Part shown: piece after piece, positions 1 to 8,526 of the stretch
Layout of the letters: each line of letters starts with the position of its first letter
Position numbering within the stretch: the first letter of the stretch is position 1
DNA from: Hyphomicrobium sp. 12-62-95
GTDB lineage: Bacteria > Pseudomonadota > Alphaproteobacteria > Rhizobiales > Hyphomicrobiaceae
DNA length: 64,000 nucleotides
Direction of reading: 5' to 3'
Assembly: GCA_002279935.1 (NCBI GenBank)
Contig: NCCZ01000012.1
Coordinates: 1-64,000, forward strand
Notes under the pieces: generated by a model
What the model saw: only the letters and a program-made list of their open reading frames with translations
What the model was told of the DNA's origin: nothing
Databases searched by the model: none
Program-made: the position numbers and the translations under genes

Positions 1-510
1 CACACCTCCCGTGGTTTCCAGCGCCCACAGCAGGATCGCGATCGCATCCGCCTCGTTGTCGTCCTTCGGTGAAAAGCCCCGCTCGCGCACGGCCGTGATC
101 ACCGCGGCCTTGTCGGCGTTGCCCTTGCCAGCAATGAAGCGCTTGATCGTGCCCACCGGCACGCCCTGGTAAGCAACGCCGCGTTCTTCGCACCAGCCGG
201 TCAGCGTCGCCAGCAGACCGCCGTAGACGTGAGCGGCCGACGTGCCCGCATGCCGCCTAACTTCTTCGTAGTGGATGGCGTCGATGCCGCCGACGTCGAG
301 GCGGAGTTGTTCGAGCCAGTTGCGCAGGCGCAGGTAGCGCATGCCGCCACCGTCGTAGCGGCTGGGCTTCAGATCGAGCGTGCCGCTCATGATGGGCCAG
401 CCGCCCATCACCCACGCCCACCCGGTGGTGGTGCCGAGATCCAGCGCGACAACGGCGCCGGGGATTTGAGTTGCAGTGGAATCACGAACAGGCAGAGTCG
501 GGACAGCCAT
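1..510 (-). CDS. RuvC-like Holliday junction resolvase (3' end outside window)
   Basis: The reading frame from ATG at 510 runs 170 codons without a stop to the window edge, so the C-terminus is missing. The fold signature is RNase H/RuvC-like: an early acidic strand LDLGTTTGW near residue 24, a YEEV strand near residue 89 and a C-terminal DDNEADAIAI block that would supply the last metal-binding carboxylates. Small proteins of this type in phages and integrated elements resolve branched DNA during replication or packaging. A good ribosome-binding site (GAGGAG) lies about 10 bases before the ATG. It is the most distal visible gene of the minus-strand replication block. Family assignment is fairly firm; substrate is inferred. 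Confidence 0.75.
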   Translation of the reverse strand, partial: MAVPTLPVRDSTATQIPGAVVALDLGTTTGWAWVMGGWPIMSGTLDLKPSRYDGGGMRYLRLRNWLEQLRLDVGGIDAIHYEEVRRHAGTSAAHVYGGLLATLTGWCEERGVAYQGVPVGTIKRFIAGKGNADKAAVITAVRERGFSPKDDNEADAIAILLWALETTGGV

Positions 511-552
511 GGACTGGGTCTCCTCGTTTGAGATCGGTTTGTGGTGGAGGGC

Positions 553-589
553 GACGACGGCTTGGTGCTTGGCGGTGCTGGCCGTCGTC
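553..589. repeat. 9-bp inverted repeat between resolvase and primase genes
   Basis: GACGACGGC (553-561) and GCCGTCGTC (581-589) form a perfect 9-bp stem with a 19-base loop in the 129-base gap between the resolvase start and the primase stop. No T-run follows on the minus strand, so it is not a clear terminator; it may be an mRNA hairpin or chance in GC-rich DNA. Confidence 0.35.
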
Positions 590-639
590 GTTCGGTTGTC
601 GCGGCGCGCGCTACGGCGGCCGCGGAAGGCGGGCGTGTT

Positions 640-3600
640 TCATTCCATGATCTCCGCCAGCCAGCTGGGGAGCTCGATGTCCTTTAGGACCGGCGAGCGC
701 GGCAGCTTCTTGCGCGGGGCATCTTTCGGCGGCGGCGGGGGCTCGGGGTCCAGCACCCAGGGCGCAAGTTTGCGGCGGGCCGGTGAGGTCGGTGAGGTGC
801 CCAAAACAGCCTCACCCGCATCCTCACACCTGTAACCCTCTGATTTTATTGGCTCAGGTGAGGAATGTGAGGAATGTGAGGTATTTTCCGGCCCTTCCTT
901 CACGTGCATGCGCGCGTGCACACGTGTGTGAGTATTGGGATTTACCTCACATTCCTCACACGAGGCTTTTTTATCTATTTCAGACAGAGACTTAGATGTG
1001 TGAGGTGCGACATTCTGTACCTCACACCCCTCCTCACATACCTCACACACGCCAGGGTTGTGGTGTGAGGAATGTGAGGTATCATCCGTGGCAAAATTGT
1101 GTCTATGACCCCCTTCCGGCCCGAGTATCAGAATCCAGCGCTGCGAGCGCCGGAGCATTCGGGAGAGTTTCATCTGCACTTTGCCGCTCTCGAGGTCGAA
1201 AATCCGATCGCGCATGCGGCTCATGCCGCGGCCGAGTTCTGCCGCATCGATGGGTTTGCCGGCGCGTCCGACGGGCACGCGGGGGTCGCAGGCATTGGCG
1301 ATGTCAACAAGATCCCCCGCTGCCACCTCCGCCGTGCCGAAGCGATCCCACCATGCGCTAATGAACGCGCTCCACGCCGCGCCTTCGGCATCGGACGCCG
1401 CCATCATCTCCTCCAGGTTCCCGAGGAAACCGGGAATGCCGGCGGTCTCCAAAATGCCCCCGATGACGCCGCCCCAGTTCTCGTACGAGCCAATGGTCTT
1501 ATGACCGCGCGGACGGCCGGCGGCGATCCAGGCTTGGCAGAGCGTCAGACAGGCGGCGACAAGCCGAGCGCGATTGGCGCGCACCCAGGTCATGAGATCG
1601 GGGTGCCGGAACTCCGCACGCTGCCACGGTCGCTCGACGTGGGCATCGAGCCGGATACGCACGAGGCGGCGGGCCATTTCGTTGGAGAATTCCGGATTGT
1701 TGCCGGTGGCAATCCACACGCAGCGAATGGGCAAGCGCGCCATTTCCGAGGCGCCGAGAATGCGGTCCTCCCAGTACGGAGCCGTGAGAGCCGCAGCGAC
1801 GGCGGCGCTGTCGAGCTTGTTGCGCAGGTTGTCGATCAGAAGAATAGATGGGACCTGGCGCAGCTTGGCCGTCACGCGCTTGCGCCATTCCTCATCGTCA
1901 CGACCTTCCGTCATCACGCTGGCGCCGGTGCCGGTGAGAATGGTGGCGATGGAATCGACCATCAGCGTCGCGCCGGTGCCGGGTGTCGGTTTTTCAATCA
2001 GATGCAGCGGCGTGGAGCCGTCGATCATAGCGCGCACGAAGCCCAACAGTAGTAACGCGACGCAGTGGGCCATCTCGGCGGCAGAGACGAAGGGAAAATC
2101 GCCGAGGAAATCTTCGCAGATGAGCGCGCGGGCCGCGGCGATTTGATCGGGGCAGGGGCGCTCGGGGATGTCAGCCAGCGTAAAGCCAGGCGTCGGCTGG
2201 TAGAGCAACCGAGCGTCGGGATGATAGCCGGGCGACGTGAGCAGTTGGCCGTTGCGGCCGAAGACCGGCGTGTTGACGATGCCCATCAGCACGGGCAGGC
2301 CGGGGTCCGGCGTGGCGAGAATGGATTTGACGACAGAAACGGGCGGCGGTGCGGGAACCAATTCGCCTTTGGCGTTCTCGCGCACCCATTTGGCCAGCCG
2401 CGCCAGCATGTGACGCAGACGGTCTTCGTTTAAGGTGGCCGCAACGGGACGGCCTTCATCGTCGGGCACGACCCAGGTGGGAATGCCGGCATAACGGAAC
2501 AGCCACGGCGTGCGATTGGAAGCGAGCAGCAGCGACCATGTTTTTTCGACAGCGCGCGCCAGATCACCTTCATCGGCGCGCAGGACGGTCGTGTCCTTTC
2601 CCTCGCGCAAAAAGTTCATCGGCCGGTGCTGTCCGATCTCTGGCGCGGCGTCCTCCGTCTTCGGCAGCGCCGCGGTGATTGCCGCGGCTACGGCGTCGGG
2701 GCCCGCGGCGCGTAACAGATCGTTGAAATCCTGCCCGGGTTGTGGTGGCAGTGCGATGACCACCTCGCGGCCTTCGCTGCGCAGCCGCCGCGCAGCAGTT
2801 TCGGCGGCCCGCAGGCCCGCGCCGGACGCATCGTGGTCGGCAAGAATCATGACGCGCTTGGCATCTGGCGGCAGTTGCACCTGCTCCAGCCCCGAGGTTG
2901 AGAGCGTCGCCCAGACGGCGAAGCCTGGGCAGGCCGTCATCACCGCCAAGCCGGTTTCAATGCCTTCGCAAAGACCGAGCGCACCGTGGCCATTAAAGGC
3001 CGCGAGCCGCACAGCGCCGCCCGCCATCTTGCCCAGCATCATGCGGGGCTTGGCGACCGGGGCTTTGGCGATGGAACCATCTGGGTTTTCGCCGAGATAG
3101 GTGCGGTGCAGGCCGATCACGTCGCCCGCGCTATCGCGCACCAGACCCAGCATCGCGGGAAAACCTGATTTCGTCTCCCAGTGGGTCAGGTCGGAATGAA
3201 ACTGTAAATCCGCTCCCGTGGGCAGAACCACACCGCGGCCTGCAAGGTAACGGTCGGCCGCCGTGCCGGCGATGGGAGCAGCGCCCGACAGAATATGTGC
3301 GATCTCGGACGCGGCGTCGCGCTTGGATGGCGGCGGAACAGCCGATGCTGCTGGCGCCCGCCGCTGCGGCGCGCCTTGCACGACGCCCGCGATCTCGGCT
3401 GCCGCCCGGATGAGCGCCGCACCATCGAGGTCTGTCGCCTGCTGGATGGCGCTGATCGGTCCTCCGCCCTGCTCGCCATCGAACTCATGCCAGTCGCCGG
3501 CATGGGGGCCCTTGAGGCTGATGACGCATGAGCCGTTTTTGCGGGGCGCATCACCGCGGATGTTGGCCAGACGCCACTCGTCCCCATGGCGGCGGCCGTT

Positions 3601-3747
3601 GGGAAAAAGACGCGGCACCCAAATTTCCGCGGTCTCGCGCAATCGCCGCACGATCAGATCGATGTCATAGTGCGCCGGCCGCTGTAGGCGCGCTGGCTCG
3701 ACGTCGTTGAAGTCGATGACGGTGATCTTCGTTGCTTCATGCGTCAT
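640..3747 (-). CDS. Toprim-domain primase-helicase of a mobile element
   Basis: This 1035-residue protein joins two replication activities. Residues about 45-125 resemble a primase-type N-terminal region, and residues 250-345 are a Toprim domain with CEGIETG (acidic residue E261) and ADHDASGAG (D304, D306). Residues about 580-700 look like an AAA+ helicase: a degenerate Walker A (KPTPGTGAT, where the usual GK is altered), Walker B SILLIDN, sensor ATGNN and an arginine finger in ARRLVRIRL. The C-terminal stretch at about 885-975 is a repetitive His/Ser/Cys/Glu tail. The gene starts with an ATGA overlap on the RecD-like helicase gene. Phages and integrative elements use such proteins to prime and unwind their own DNA. 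The loss of the canonical lysine context makes ATPase activity uncertain. Confidence 0.8.
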   Translation of the reverse strand: MTHEATKITVIDFNDVEPARLQRPAHYDIDLIVRRLRETAEIWVPRLFPNGRRHGDEWRLANIRGDAPRKNGSCVISLKGPHAGDWHEFDGEQGGGPISAIQQATDLDGAALIRAAAEIAGVVQGAPQRRAPAASAVPPPSKRDAASEIAHILSGAAPIAGTAADRYLAGRGVVLPTGADLQFHSDLTHWETKSGFPAMLGLVRDSAGDVIGLHRTYLGENPDGSIAKAPVAKPRMMLGKMAGGAVRLAAFNGHGALGLCEGIETGLAVMTACPGFAVWATLSTSGLEQVQLPPDAKRVMILADHDASGAGLRAAETAARRLRSEGREVVIALPPQPGQDFNDLLRAAGPDAVAAAITAALPKTEDAAPEIGQHRPMNFLREGKDTTVLRADEGDLARAVEKTWSLLLASNRTPWLFRYAGIPTWVVPDDEGRPVAATLNEDRLRHMLARLAKWVRENAKGELVPAPPPVSVVKSILATPDPGLPVLMGIVNTPVFGRNGQLLTSPGYHPDARLLYQPTPGFTLADIPERPCPDQIAAARALICEDFLGDFPFVSAAEMAHCVALLLLGFVRAMIDGSTPLHLIEKPTPGTGATLMVDSIATILTGTGASVMTEGRDDEEWRKRVTAKLRQVPSILLIDNLRNKLDSAAVAAALTAPYWEDRILGASEMARLPIRCVWIATGNNPEFSNEMARRLVRIRLDAHVERPWQRAEFRHPDLMTWVRANRARLVAACLTLCQAWIAAGRPRGHKTIGSYENWGGVIGGILETAGIPGFLGNLEEMMAASDAEGAAWSAFISAWWDRFGTAEVAAGDLVDIANACDPRVPVGRAGKPIDAAELGRGMSRMRDRIFDLESGKVQMKLSRMLRRSQRWILILGPEGGHRHNFATDDTSHSSHHNPGVCEVCEEGCEVQNVAPHTSKSLSEIDKKASCEECEVNPNTHTRVHARMHVKEGPENTSHSSHSSPEPIKSEGYRCEDAGEAVLGTSPTSPARRKLAPWVLDPEPPPPPKDAPRKKLPRSPVLKDIELPSWLAEIME
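855..1081. repeat. Repeated TGAGGAATG units inside the primase-helicase 3' end
   Basis: Copies of TGAGGAATGTGAGG occur at about 859-882 and 1066-1080, with inverted copies (CTCACATTCCTCACA) at 946-960 and further CCTCACA units at 1020-1050. On the minus strand they encode alternating SHSSH and CEVCEE/CEECEV segments. The same repeat therefore reads as two different low-complexity peptides, depending on its orientation. Confidence 0.7.
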
Positions 3748-5030
3748 GACAGGATCACCAGACCTTTCTCAGCGCGCGTAATGGCGGTGTAGAGCCAGCG
3801 GTTGCGGTCCTCGTGCGTACGTCCGAAGCCCTCGTCGAAGACGACGACGTTGTCCCATTGGCTGCCCTGCGACTTGTGGCAGGTGATGGCGTAGCCCCAG
3901 CTGGTCTCGATGAGCCCGCGCCGCACCTGCCAGTCGCGCCGGGCGCGTTCCGGATCGAAGGCGACATGGTCGGCATATTCCCCGCGCCAGAAGCGCTGCC
4001 GCCCGGCAATGTGCGTGCCGTCCTCGGTCGTGATCATCGCGCTAAACGCTGAGGTCTCGCTCGGCTCGGGCTGCACGTCCGTCAGCGACAGGAACATGCC
4101 GTTGATGAGACCCAGATCATGCCGGTTCTTGAGACAGATGATTTTCTCACCGGCCCCGACGGGATCATCGGCTAGGAAGCCGGCGGCGTGTTTCATCGCC
4201 GTGTTGAGCCGGCGCCGTGTCGCGTTGGTGCCGCAGATGACTTGGCCACCGCGCAACAGCTGCTCGGCCGCCACATCGATCCGGCGCATCTTCCAGACCT
4301 GCGCGTCGTGCGCGCCGAAGTCGATGGCGAGCCCCTGCCGCGCCATGGTGGCAAGCCGCAGAATGGCACTGTCGCCGGCCTGACGGTGGATCTCGTGCAG
4401 CATGACATCGGGTGCGGCGCGGGTGAACGCGCCTTCGCCCTGGATCGGCGGCAGCTGCCCCGGATCGCCCAGCACCAGAATGGGCTTGCCGAAGGCCAAG
4501 AGGTCCTGGGCCATCTCGTCGCCGACCATCGAGACTTCATCGAGCACAATCAGATCGCAGTCGCGCACGAGCGATCTGTCGTTCAGTACGAATCGCGGCT
4601 CGTGAATGTGAGCAAGCCGCAATTCCAGCTTGGCGATCTGCATCTGCGCGAAGGCGCGTTCGGCAGCACCCATGTGGCCGAGCCCGGCCTTCAGCTGCGC
4701 CAGTTCTGTCTCGGCGCGCTCGATCTCCTCAGCCGTGGCCTCGGAGACACGATAAATGAGGCTATGGATCGTGGAGGCCGGCGTCCCCTTGCGCGTCATG
4801 ACCAGCGCGGCCTTGCCGGTGAAGGCCGCAAACTGCACGCCGCCCCACCCGCGGCCGTGACCAATGTCGAGCCCGAGGGCGTCGATGGCGTAACGGGTGA
4901 TGGTGGTTTTTCCGCTGCCCGCATAACCAAACAGACGGAACACCTGCTGCAGGTGGCGGTGGTTCTGGTACCAATCGCTGATGTCGGCGATGGCGCGCGC
5001 TTGAGCGTCGGACGGCGTGAAGTTCAGCAT
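3744..5030 (-). CDS. RecD-like superfamily 1 DNA helicase
   Basis: This 428-residue ATPase has the full set of SF1B helicase motifs: Walker A GYAGSGKT (35-42), motif II LDEVSM (163-168), motif III GDPGQLPP (188-195) and a C-terminal GYAITCHKSQGSQ segment typical of the UvrD_C_2 region of RecD and Dda. It would translocate 5' to 3' on single-stranded DNA and unwind forks or recombination intermediates. Start and stop overlap both neighbours (nuclease stop 5024, primase ATG 3747), which implies one translationally coupled transcript. A long charged helical insertion (residues about 95-145) separates motifs Ia and II. The family call is firm; the role in element replication is inferred from context. 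Confidence 0.88.
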   Translation of the reverse strand: MLNFTPSDAQARAIADISDWYQNHRHLQQVFRLFGYAGSGKTTITRYAIDALGLDIGHGRGWGGVQFAAFTGKAALVMTRKGTPASTIHSLIYRVSEATAEEIERAETELAQLKAGLGHMGAAERAFAQMQIAKLELRLAHIHEPRFVLNDRSLVRDCDLIVLDEVSMVGDEMAQDLLAFGKPILVLGDPGQLPPIQGEGAFTRAAPDVMLHEIHRQAGDSAILRLATMARQGLAIDFGAHDAQVWKMRRIDVAAEQLLRGGQVICGTNATRRRLNTAMKHAAGFLADDPVGAGEKIICLKNRHDLGLINGMFLSLTDVQPEPSETSAFSAMITTEDGTHIAGRQRFWRGEYADHVAFDPERARRDWQVRRGLIETSWGYAITCHKSQGSQWDNVVVFDEGFGRTHEDRNRWLYTAITRAEKGLVILS

Positions 5031-5830
5031 CCCACGCCCTCCGTATCTATAATGCCGCGACCTCCACCCGCGTCCGTCGCCCAGCAGGTCGCATGGAACG
5101 GGCAGAAGCGGCAGACATGAAAATCCGGCTTGGCGGCAATGCGCGGCGGCAGGTCGTGGGCCTCGGCGGCGCGCAGAATCGCGACGGCCTTGTCGGACAG
5201 GCTTTGGGCGATGTGCGGAACGAACGGGACGCGCTCGTGGTAGAGTTCCTGCGTATCCTTGTTGAGGCAGGTCAAGAGCGCGACGTCGAATGCCATATAG
5301 GCCATGTAGAGTTGAAGTTGCGCGTAATAGACGGGTTTGGACAGCGCCACGCCGCGTTTCACGACGTCCGACCAGGAGCGGGCCTTCAGCGCCTTGTGCT
5401 CAAACAGCGCCGGCCAGGTGATGCCGATGTCGGGGCCGGCAACGATGACGCCGTCGATATGTCCCTTGATGCGCCCGCCGGCGGTCTCAAACCCAAACTG
5501 GCCGCCATCGCGGCGCTGGCTCAAAAGCTCGAACCCCGCGGCGCGCAGCCAGCGGATGGACAGCTCTTCAAACTGATGCCCTGCGGCAAAGATCCGAAGC
5601 GTCTGGCCCGAGAACGCTTTGTCTGGATCGGGCGGGGTTTGGGTGTATTCGTAGACGAGCCGCCGGCTGCATTCCTCGCCGATGCGGCTGGCGCCCAGAT
5701 ACGTACGCCGCGGAGAAGCTTCGTTCTGGGCGATCAGCGCCTCATCAATGAGCGCATTGAGCCGGACGGTCAACGGCGGAGCCGAACGACCGTAGATGAA
5801 GCCCGAGTCGTGATTGAGATCGATCATCAT
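5024..5830 (-). CDS. Cas4/AddB-type PD-(D/E)XK nuclease with predicted Fe-S cluster
   Basis: The 268-residue protein has the nuclease core GHIDGVI (D126) followed by FEHKAL (E144, K146). Four cysteines occur in the one-plus-three layout that binds a 4Fe-4S cluster in Cas4 and AddB: C54, then C240, C243 and C249. It probably resects DNA ends beside the RecD-like helicase encoded next to it, a RecBCD-like or phage exonuclease pairing. I chose ATG at 5830 because GAGGGG lies five bases upstream; the in-frame TTG at 5842 is less likely. It is separate from the CRISPR cas4 at 20341 and not closely similar by eye. Confidence 0.82.
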   Translation of the reverse strand: MMIDLNHDSGFIYGRSAPPLTVRLNALIDEALIAQNEASPRRTYLGASRIGEECSRRLVYEYTQTPPDPDKAFSGQTLRIFAAGHQFEELSIRWLRAAGFELLSQRRDGGQFGFETAGGRIKGHIDGVIVAGPDIGITWPALFEHKALKARSWSDVVKRGVALSKPVYYAQLQLYMAYMAFDVALLTCLNKDTQELYHERVPFVPHIAQSLSDKAVAILRAAEAHDLPPRIAAKPDFHVCRFCPFHATCWATDAGGGRGIIDTEGVGC

Positions 5831-5838
5831 CCAGCCCC

Positions 5839-6180
5839 TCAAAACGGAATCTGGCCAGCGTCCGACTGGCGCTGCATGGAGTCCTGGAAACCGTCGATGC
5901 AGGCCTCGATGATGCGATCGATGTCTTGCGCGGTTCGGTTCTCAAACGGCGCCAGTAGGCCGAGTTCCCTCAGCACCTCCGCGAGAAAGTGGCGCGCATC
6001 CGCGATGGCGCGTTGTTCCATGTCGGTCTTATCGATCATGCCGGTGGTCTCCTTGGCCCGCGCGGCGCCCCCATTGAGGCAGCGCATCGAGCAGAAGCGG
6101 TGGAAGGGATAGAGGTCGTGACGGGCCGACAGGCAGAAGCCAAAGCCACGGGCCTGTCGGCCGCAGAGTGCGCAGGGCAC
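5839..6180 (-). CDS. DUF6511-type small zinc-finger protein
   Basis: A 113-residue protein starting at GTG 6180. It opens with CALCG and continues with a second cysteine pair around FCSMRC, a treble-clef-like zinc finger seen in DUF6511 proteins of phages and integrated elements. The C-terminal half is helical and ends in QIPF, resembling the acidic C-terminal tip of bacterial SSB (which ends in IPF). No biochemical role is known to me for the family. It sits between the Fe-S nuclease and the ssDNA-binding candidate, so a replication or recombination accessory role is inferred. The start is uncertain because the frame stays open upstream to 6387, over the next gene. Confidence 0.6.
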   Translation of the reverse strand: MPCALCGRQARGFGFCLSARHDLYPFHRFCSMRCLNGGAARAKETTGMIDKTDMEQRAIADARHFLAEVLRELGLLAPFENRTAQDIDRIIEACIDGFQDSMQRQSDAGQIPF

Positions 6181-6188
6181 GATGCGGG

Positions 6189-6401
6189 CTAGAACGGATC
6201 GGTCTGGATAGGAGTGCGGTCCCGGCTCCGCTGCGAGGAGAGGACGATGAAGCGGGAGATCGCATTGATCGCCATCGCTTCGAGATCGCGCAGGCTGAGC
6301 GCGCGGATGGGACCATCGAGCCCGCCTCTTGCCTCCAGCCATGCGCCGATCTCCTTCGCCGCCTCCCGCGTCAGGTAGGCCTGCCACTCATTGTCCGTCA
6401 T
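6189..6401 (-). CDS. Small hypothetical protein of the element
   Basis: A 70-residue protein with a helical, charged make-up (EWQAYLTREAAKEIGAWLEA near the N-terminus) and no cysteines, signal peptide or membrane segment. It is packed between the DUF6511 gene and the ssDNA-binding candidate with gaps of 8 to 12 bases, as expected for a real gene in this operon. I do not recognise the family. Confidence 0.55.
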   Translation of the reverse strand: MTDNEWQAYLTREAAKEIGAWLEARGGLDGPIRALSLRDLEAMAINAISRFIVLSSQRSRDRTPIQTDPF

Positions 6402-6413
6402 GCTGGCGCCCCC

Positions 6414-7154
6414 TCAGCCGTTGAGCCACGCGGGACCGGGCTTGGCGGCAGCTGCGGGCTGTGGCGCCGGAGAGGGTGTCAGAGCAGGCTGTTGCGTGGC
6501 ATCAGCACGTGCGGTCTGGTTCCAAGCCGGCGGCGTAGGCGCAGTTGGCGTTGCGTTCGCCCATGCCGGCTTAGCCGTCTCTGTTTTTGCAGCAGGGCGC
6601 GGCTTTGCGTCTGGGGCTGCCGCAACTGCCTCGCCGTTCATCACCTTCTGCCATTCCGGCGCCGTGGGGACCACGACATGCGCGAGCCTGTTTTGATCGC
6701 GGTAGGCACTGGAGCGGGCGGGCTCGACGGCGATCTTGGCAACGAAACTAATTCCATCGAGATCGGACAACCCGCGCAACAGGCGCTTGGCTTTGGCCTC
6801 CTCGCTCATATCATCGGGCTTGAGACCAAGCGCGCTATCGATCATGGCCCGAAAGGCGGCCTTGGAGATCTTCCAGCCGATCGATTGACCCTGGTCATCC
6901 ACCTTGCCGCCGCTGATGGTGAACGACTGCCAGAACTTGCGCCGCGCATAGGCGCCCTCCAGGACCGTGAACTCGGCGTCCAGCGAAAGGACATCGCTGC
7001 CGGGCTGGTTCGACGCTTTGAGGAGTTGCCGGTCCGCCTCGCCGGCGCCGTCGACTCCCCCTTTACGGATGTGCATCGCGACTTTGGCGAAGGTGCCGTC
7101 GGGAATAAGCTCGCCGCTCATCTGCGGCTGGGCATCGTTCAGATCGTAGGTCAT
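6414..7154 (-). CDS. Putative ssDNA-binding or annealing protein
   Basis: The 246-residue product starts at ATG 7154 (MTYDLNDAQ). Residues 1-160 look like a compact beta-rich domain with segments such as GTFAKVAMHIRKGG and LDAEFTVLEGAYARRKFWQ, the pattern of small phage proteins that accompany a Sak4-type ATPase (compare DUF669-like proteins). Residues 170-246 are a disordered Pro/Ala-rich linker ending in PAWLNG, an architecture like SSB with its tail. The neighbouring ATPase gene starts only four bases away and is presumably a partner. Function is inferred from architecture and neighbours; no catalytic motif is visible. Confidence 0.55.
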   Translation of the reverse strand: MTYDLNDAQPQMSGELIPDGTFAKVAMHIRKGGVDGAGEADRQLLKASNQPGSDVLSLDAEFTVLEGAYARRKFWQSFTISGGKVDDQGQSIGWKISKAAFRAMIDSALGLKPDDMSEEAKAKRLLRGLSDLDGISFVAKIAVEPARSSAYRDQNRLAHVVVPTAPEWQKVMNGEAVAAAPDAKPRPAAKTETAKPAWANATPTAPTPPAWNQTARADATQQPALTPSPAPQPAAAAKPGPAWLNG

Positions 7155-7158
7155 GGTT

Positions 7159-7992
7159 TTACCCTTTCTTGTGAGCGTGGATCTTGGTGAGAAGGGCCAG
7201 GAGATCGGCCGGCTCGGTGACATCGAGCTTTCCCGAGCGATCCTTGGCCGGCAGGCCGTAGGGATTGGCGGTCTGGCAGACGAGACGGCGGGTGCGGCCC
7301 TTGATCGGGTCATGTCGCCAGCCATCGCCCTCGGGCTCGAAGAGGCTCAAGGTCGCGACCTGGTCGACGATGCCGCTCAGTTCGCGCGCGACCTTTCCGC
7401 CCTCGAGCTGCGGCTGCCAGATGCTGCGGTTGAACTCATCCGTCACGCACTCGAGAATCGCGACGTAGATTGTCGTCTTGCCGTCGGCATGCTGGAGGTG
7501 CTTGAGAAGCGTGATGACTTCCCGCGCCAACAACCCATAGGCGCCACGCACGTCGGGTTTTCCCGTGCGTTCGGAAATCGCTTCGGGCTGCTGCTTCGCC
7601 CACGCCATCGCCTGACGCGTGAGGTCGGTCAGCGAGTCGACGAAGATGTAACGCTTGCTGGCAACAAGCGCCGCCAGCTCTGGATAGGTGGTCGTCACAT
7701 GCGCGTAATGACCTTGCGAATAGTAGCCCTGCGGATCGGCGGCCGGGTTCACGCCGCCAATGAGGCAGGCGATATCGCGCGCATCCTCAAAGTTGCGGAT
7801 CGGGATGCTGTCGCCATCCCACTCCTGCACCGACATGAGGCCCGCCTCGAAGTCGAGGCACAACGTCTCCCGACCCGGAAGCGCTTTCATGAGGCAGGTC
7901 TTGCCGCTGCCGCTCGGCCCCAGAATCGCCAGGGTGGTTTTGGCCATGGCCGCGGAGCGGCGCATGTCGGCGGTGATGATGCGCAGGCTCAT
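7159..7992 (-). CDS. Sak4-like RecA-fold P-loop ATPase
   Basis: A 277-residue ATPase with Walker A GPSGSGKTCLM near residue 23 and a Walker B-like YIFVDSLTDL near 125. The N-terminal half matches phage Sak4 and other RecA-fold single-strand annealing ATPases, including an LDFEAG segment after the P-loop. It would act with the adjacent ssDNA-binding candidate in recombination-dependent replication. The start at 7992 was chosen because it makes an ATGA overlap with the upstream gene; the longer frame reaching 8088 only overlaps that gene out of frame. Family is likely; the exact role is inferred. Confidence 0.72.
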   Translation of the reverse strand: MSLRIITADMRRSAAMAKTTLAILGPSGSGKTCLMKALPGRETLCLDFEAGLMSVQEWDGDSIPIRNFEDARDIACLIGGVNPAADPQGYYSQGHYAHVTTTYPELAALVASKRYIFVDSLTDLTRQAMAWAKQQPEAISERTGKPDVRGAYGLLAREVITLLKHLQHADGKTTIYVAILECVTDEFNRSIWQPQLEGGKVARELSGIVDQVATLSLFEPEGDGWRHDPIKGRTRRLVCQTANPYGLPAKDRSGKLDVTEPADLLALLTKIHAHKKG

Positions 7993-8480
7993 GCGCCCCT
8001 CCCATCCGCGAGGAGAAGCGCGTAGGTGGGTTTGCCCGTCTCGACCGTGCGCGCGGGCGCAAAAAGCTCCGTCAGTCGCGCCGGCCACGCCTCATACGCG
8101 CGCTCCGAGACGTCGTATTTGACCTTGACGTAGCCGGCTGGGTCTTCGCCCCAGGACGACCCGATCAGATCGACCAGCTCCTTCAAGCGCTGCTGGTTCC
8201 ATTTGACCCGCTTGGGCAGATCACACACCACGACAACGCCGTTGTCGTCCAAGCGCACGGTGCCGGTGTCTTTGTCCTGTTCCGCACGCGCCTGGCGGGC
8301 GCGCGCCCGGTAGCGCACATCCAGCGCGGCCTCGAGGCATGCGAGCGTGAGTTTGGATTGGCGCAGCGCCTCTTCGGCCGCTTGCTGAAGGCGCGCCAGT
8401 TCAGCCGCCGGAAGAGCCGCGATCTTTTCGACGGGCATGCCGGACAGCGCGTCGATCGTGATCAGATGGGAGCTTATCAT
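7989..8480 (-). CDS. Hypothetical protein of the replication block
   Basis: 163 residues from ATG 8480. Residues 20-75 form a predicted long helix rich in Ala, Arg, Glu and Gln (AELARLQQAAEEALRQSK), likely coiled coil; the C-terminal half contains KWNQQRLKELVDLIGSSWGE and a KYDVSERAYEAWP segment. Its stop overlaps the ATPase start, so both are co-translated. I do not recognise a named family. The DNA around it has the same dense minus-strand organisation as its neighbours, which supports it being real. Confidence 0.65.
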   Translation of the reverse strand: MISSHLITIDALSGMPVEKIAALPAAELARLQQAAEEALRQSKLTLACLEAALDVRYRARARQARAEQDKDTGTVRLDDNGVVVVCDLPKRVKWNQQRLKELVDLIGSSWGEDPAGYVKVKYDVSERAYEAWPARLTELFAPARTVETGKPTYALLLADGRGA

Positions 8481-8526
8481 GTGCGCCTCCAGGCGTTGGC
8501 GTTTCTGAAAAATCGAGAGCGGGGCA

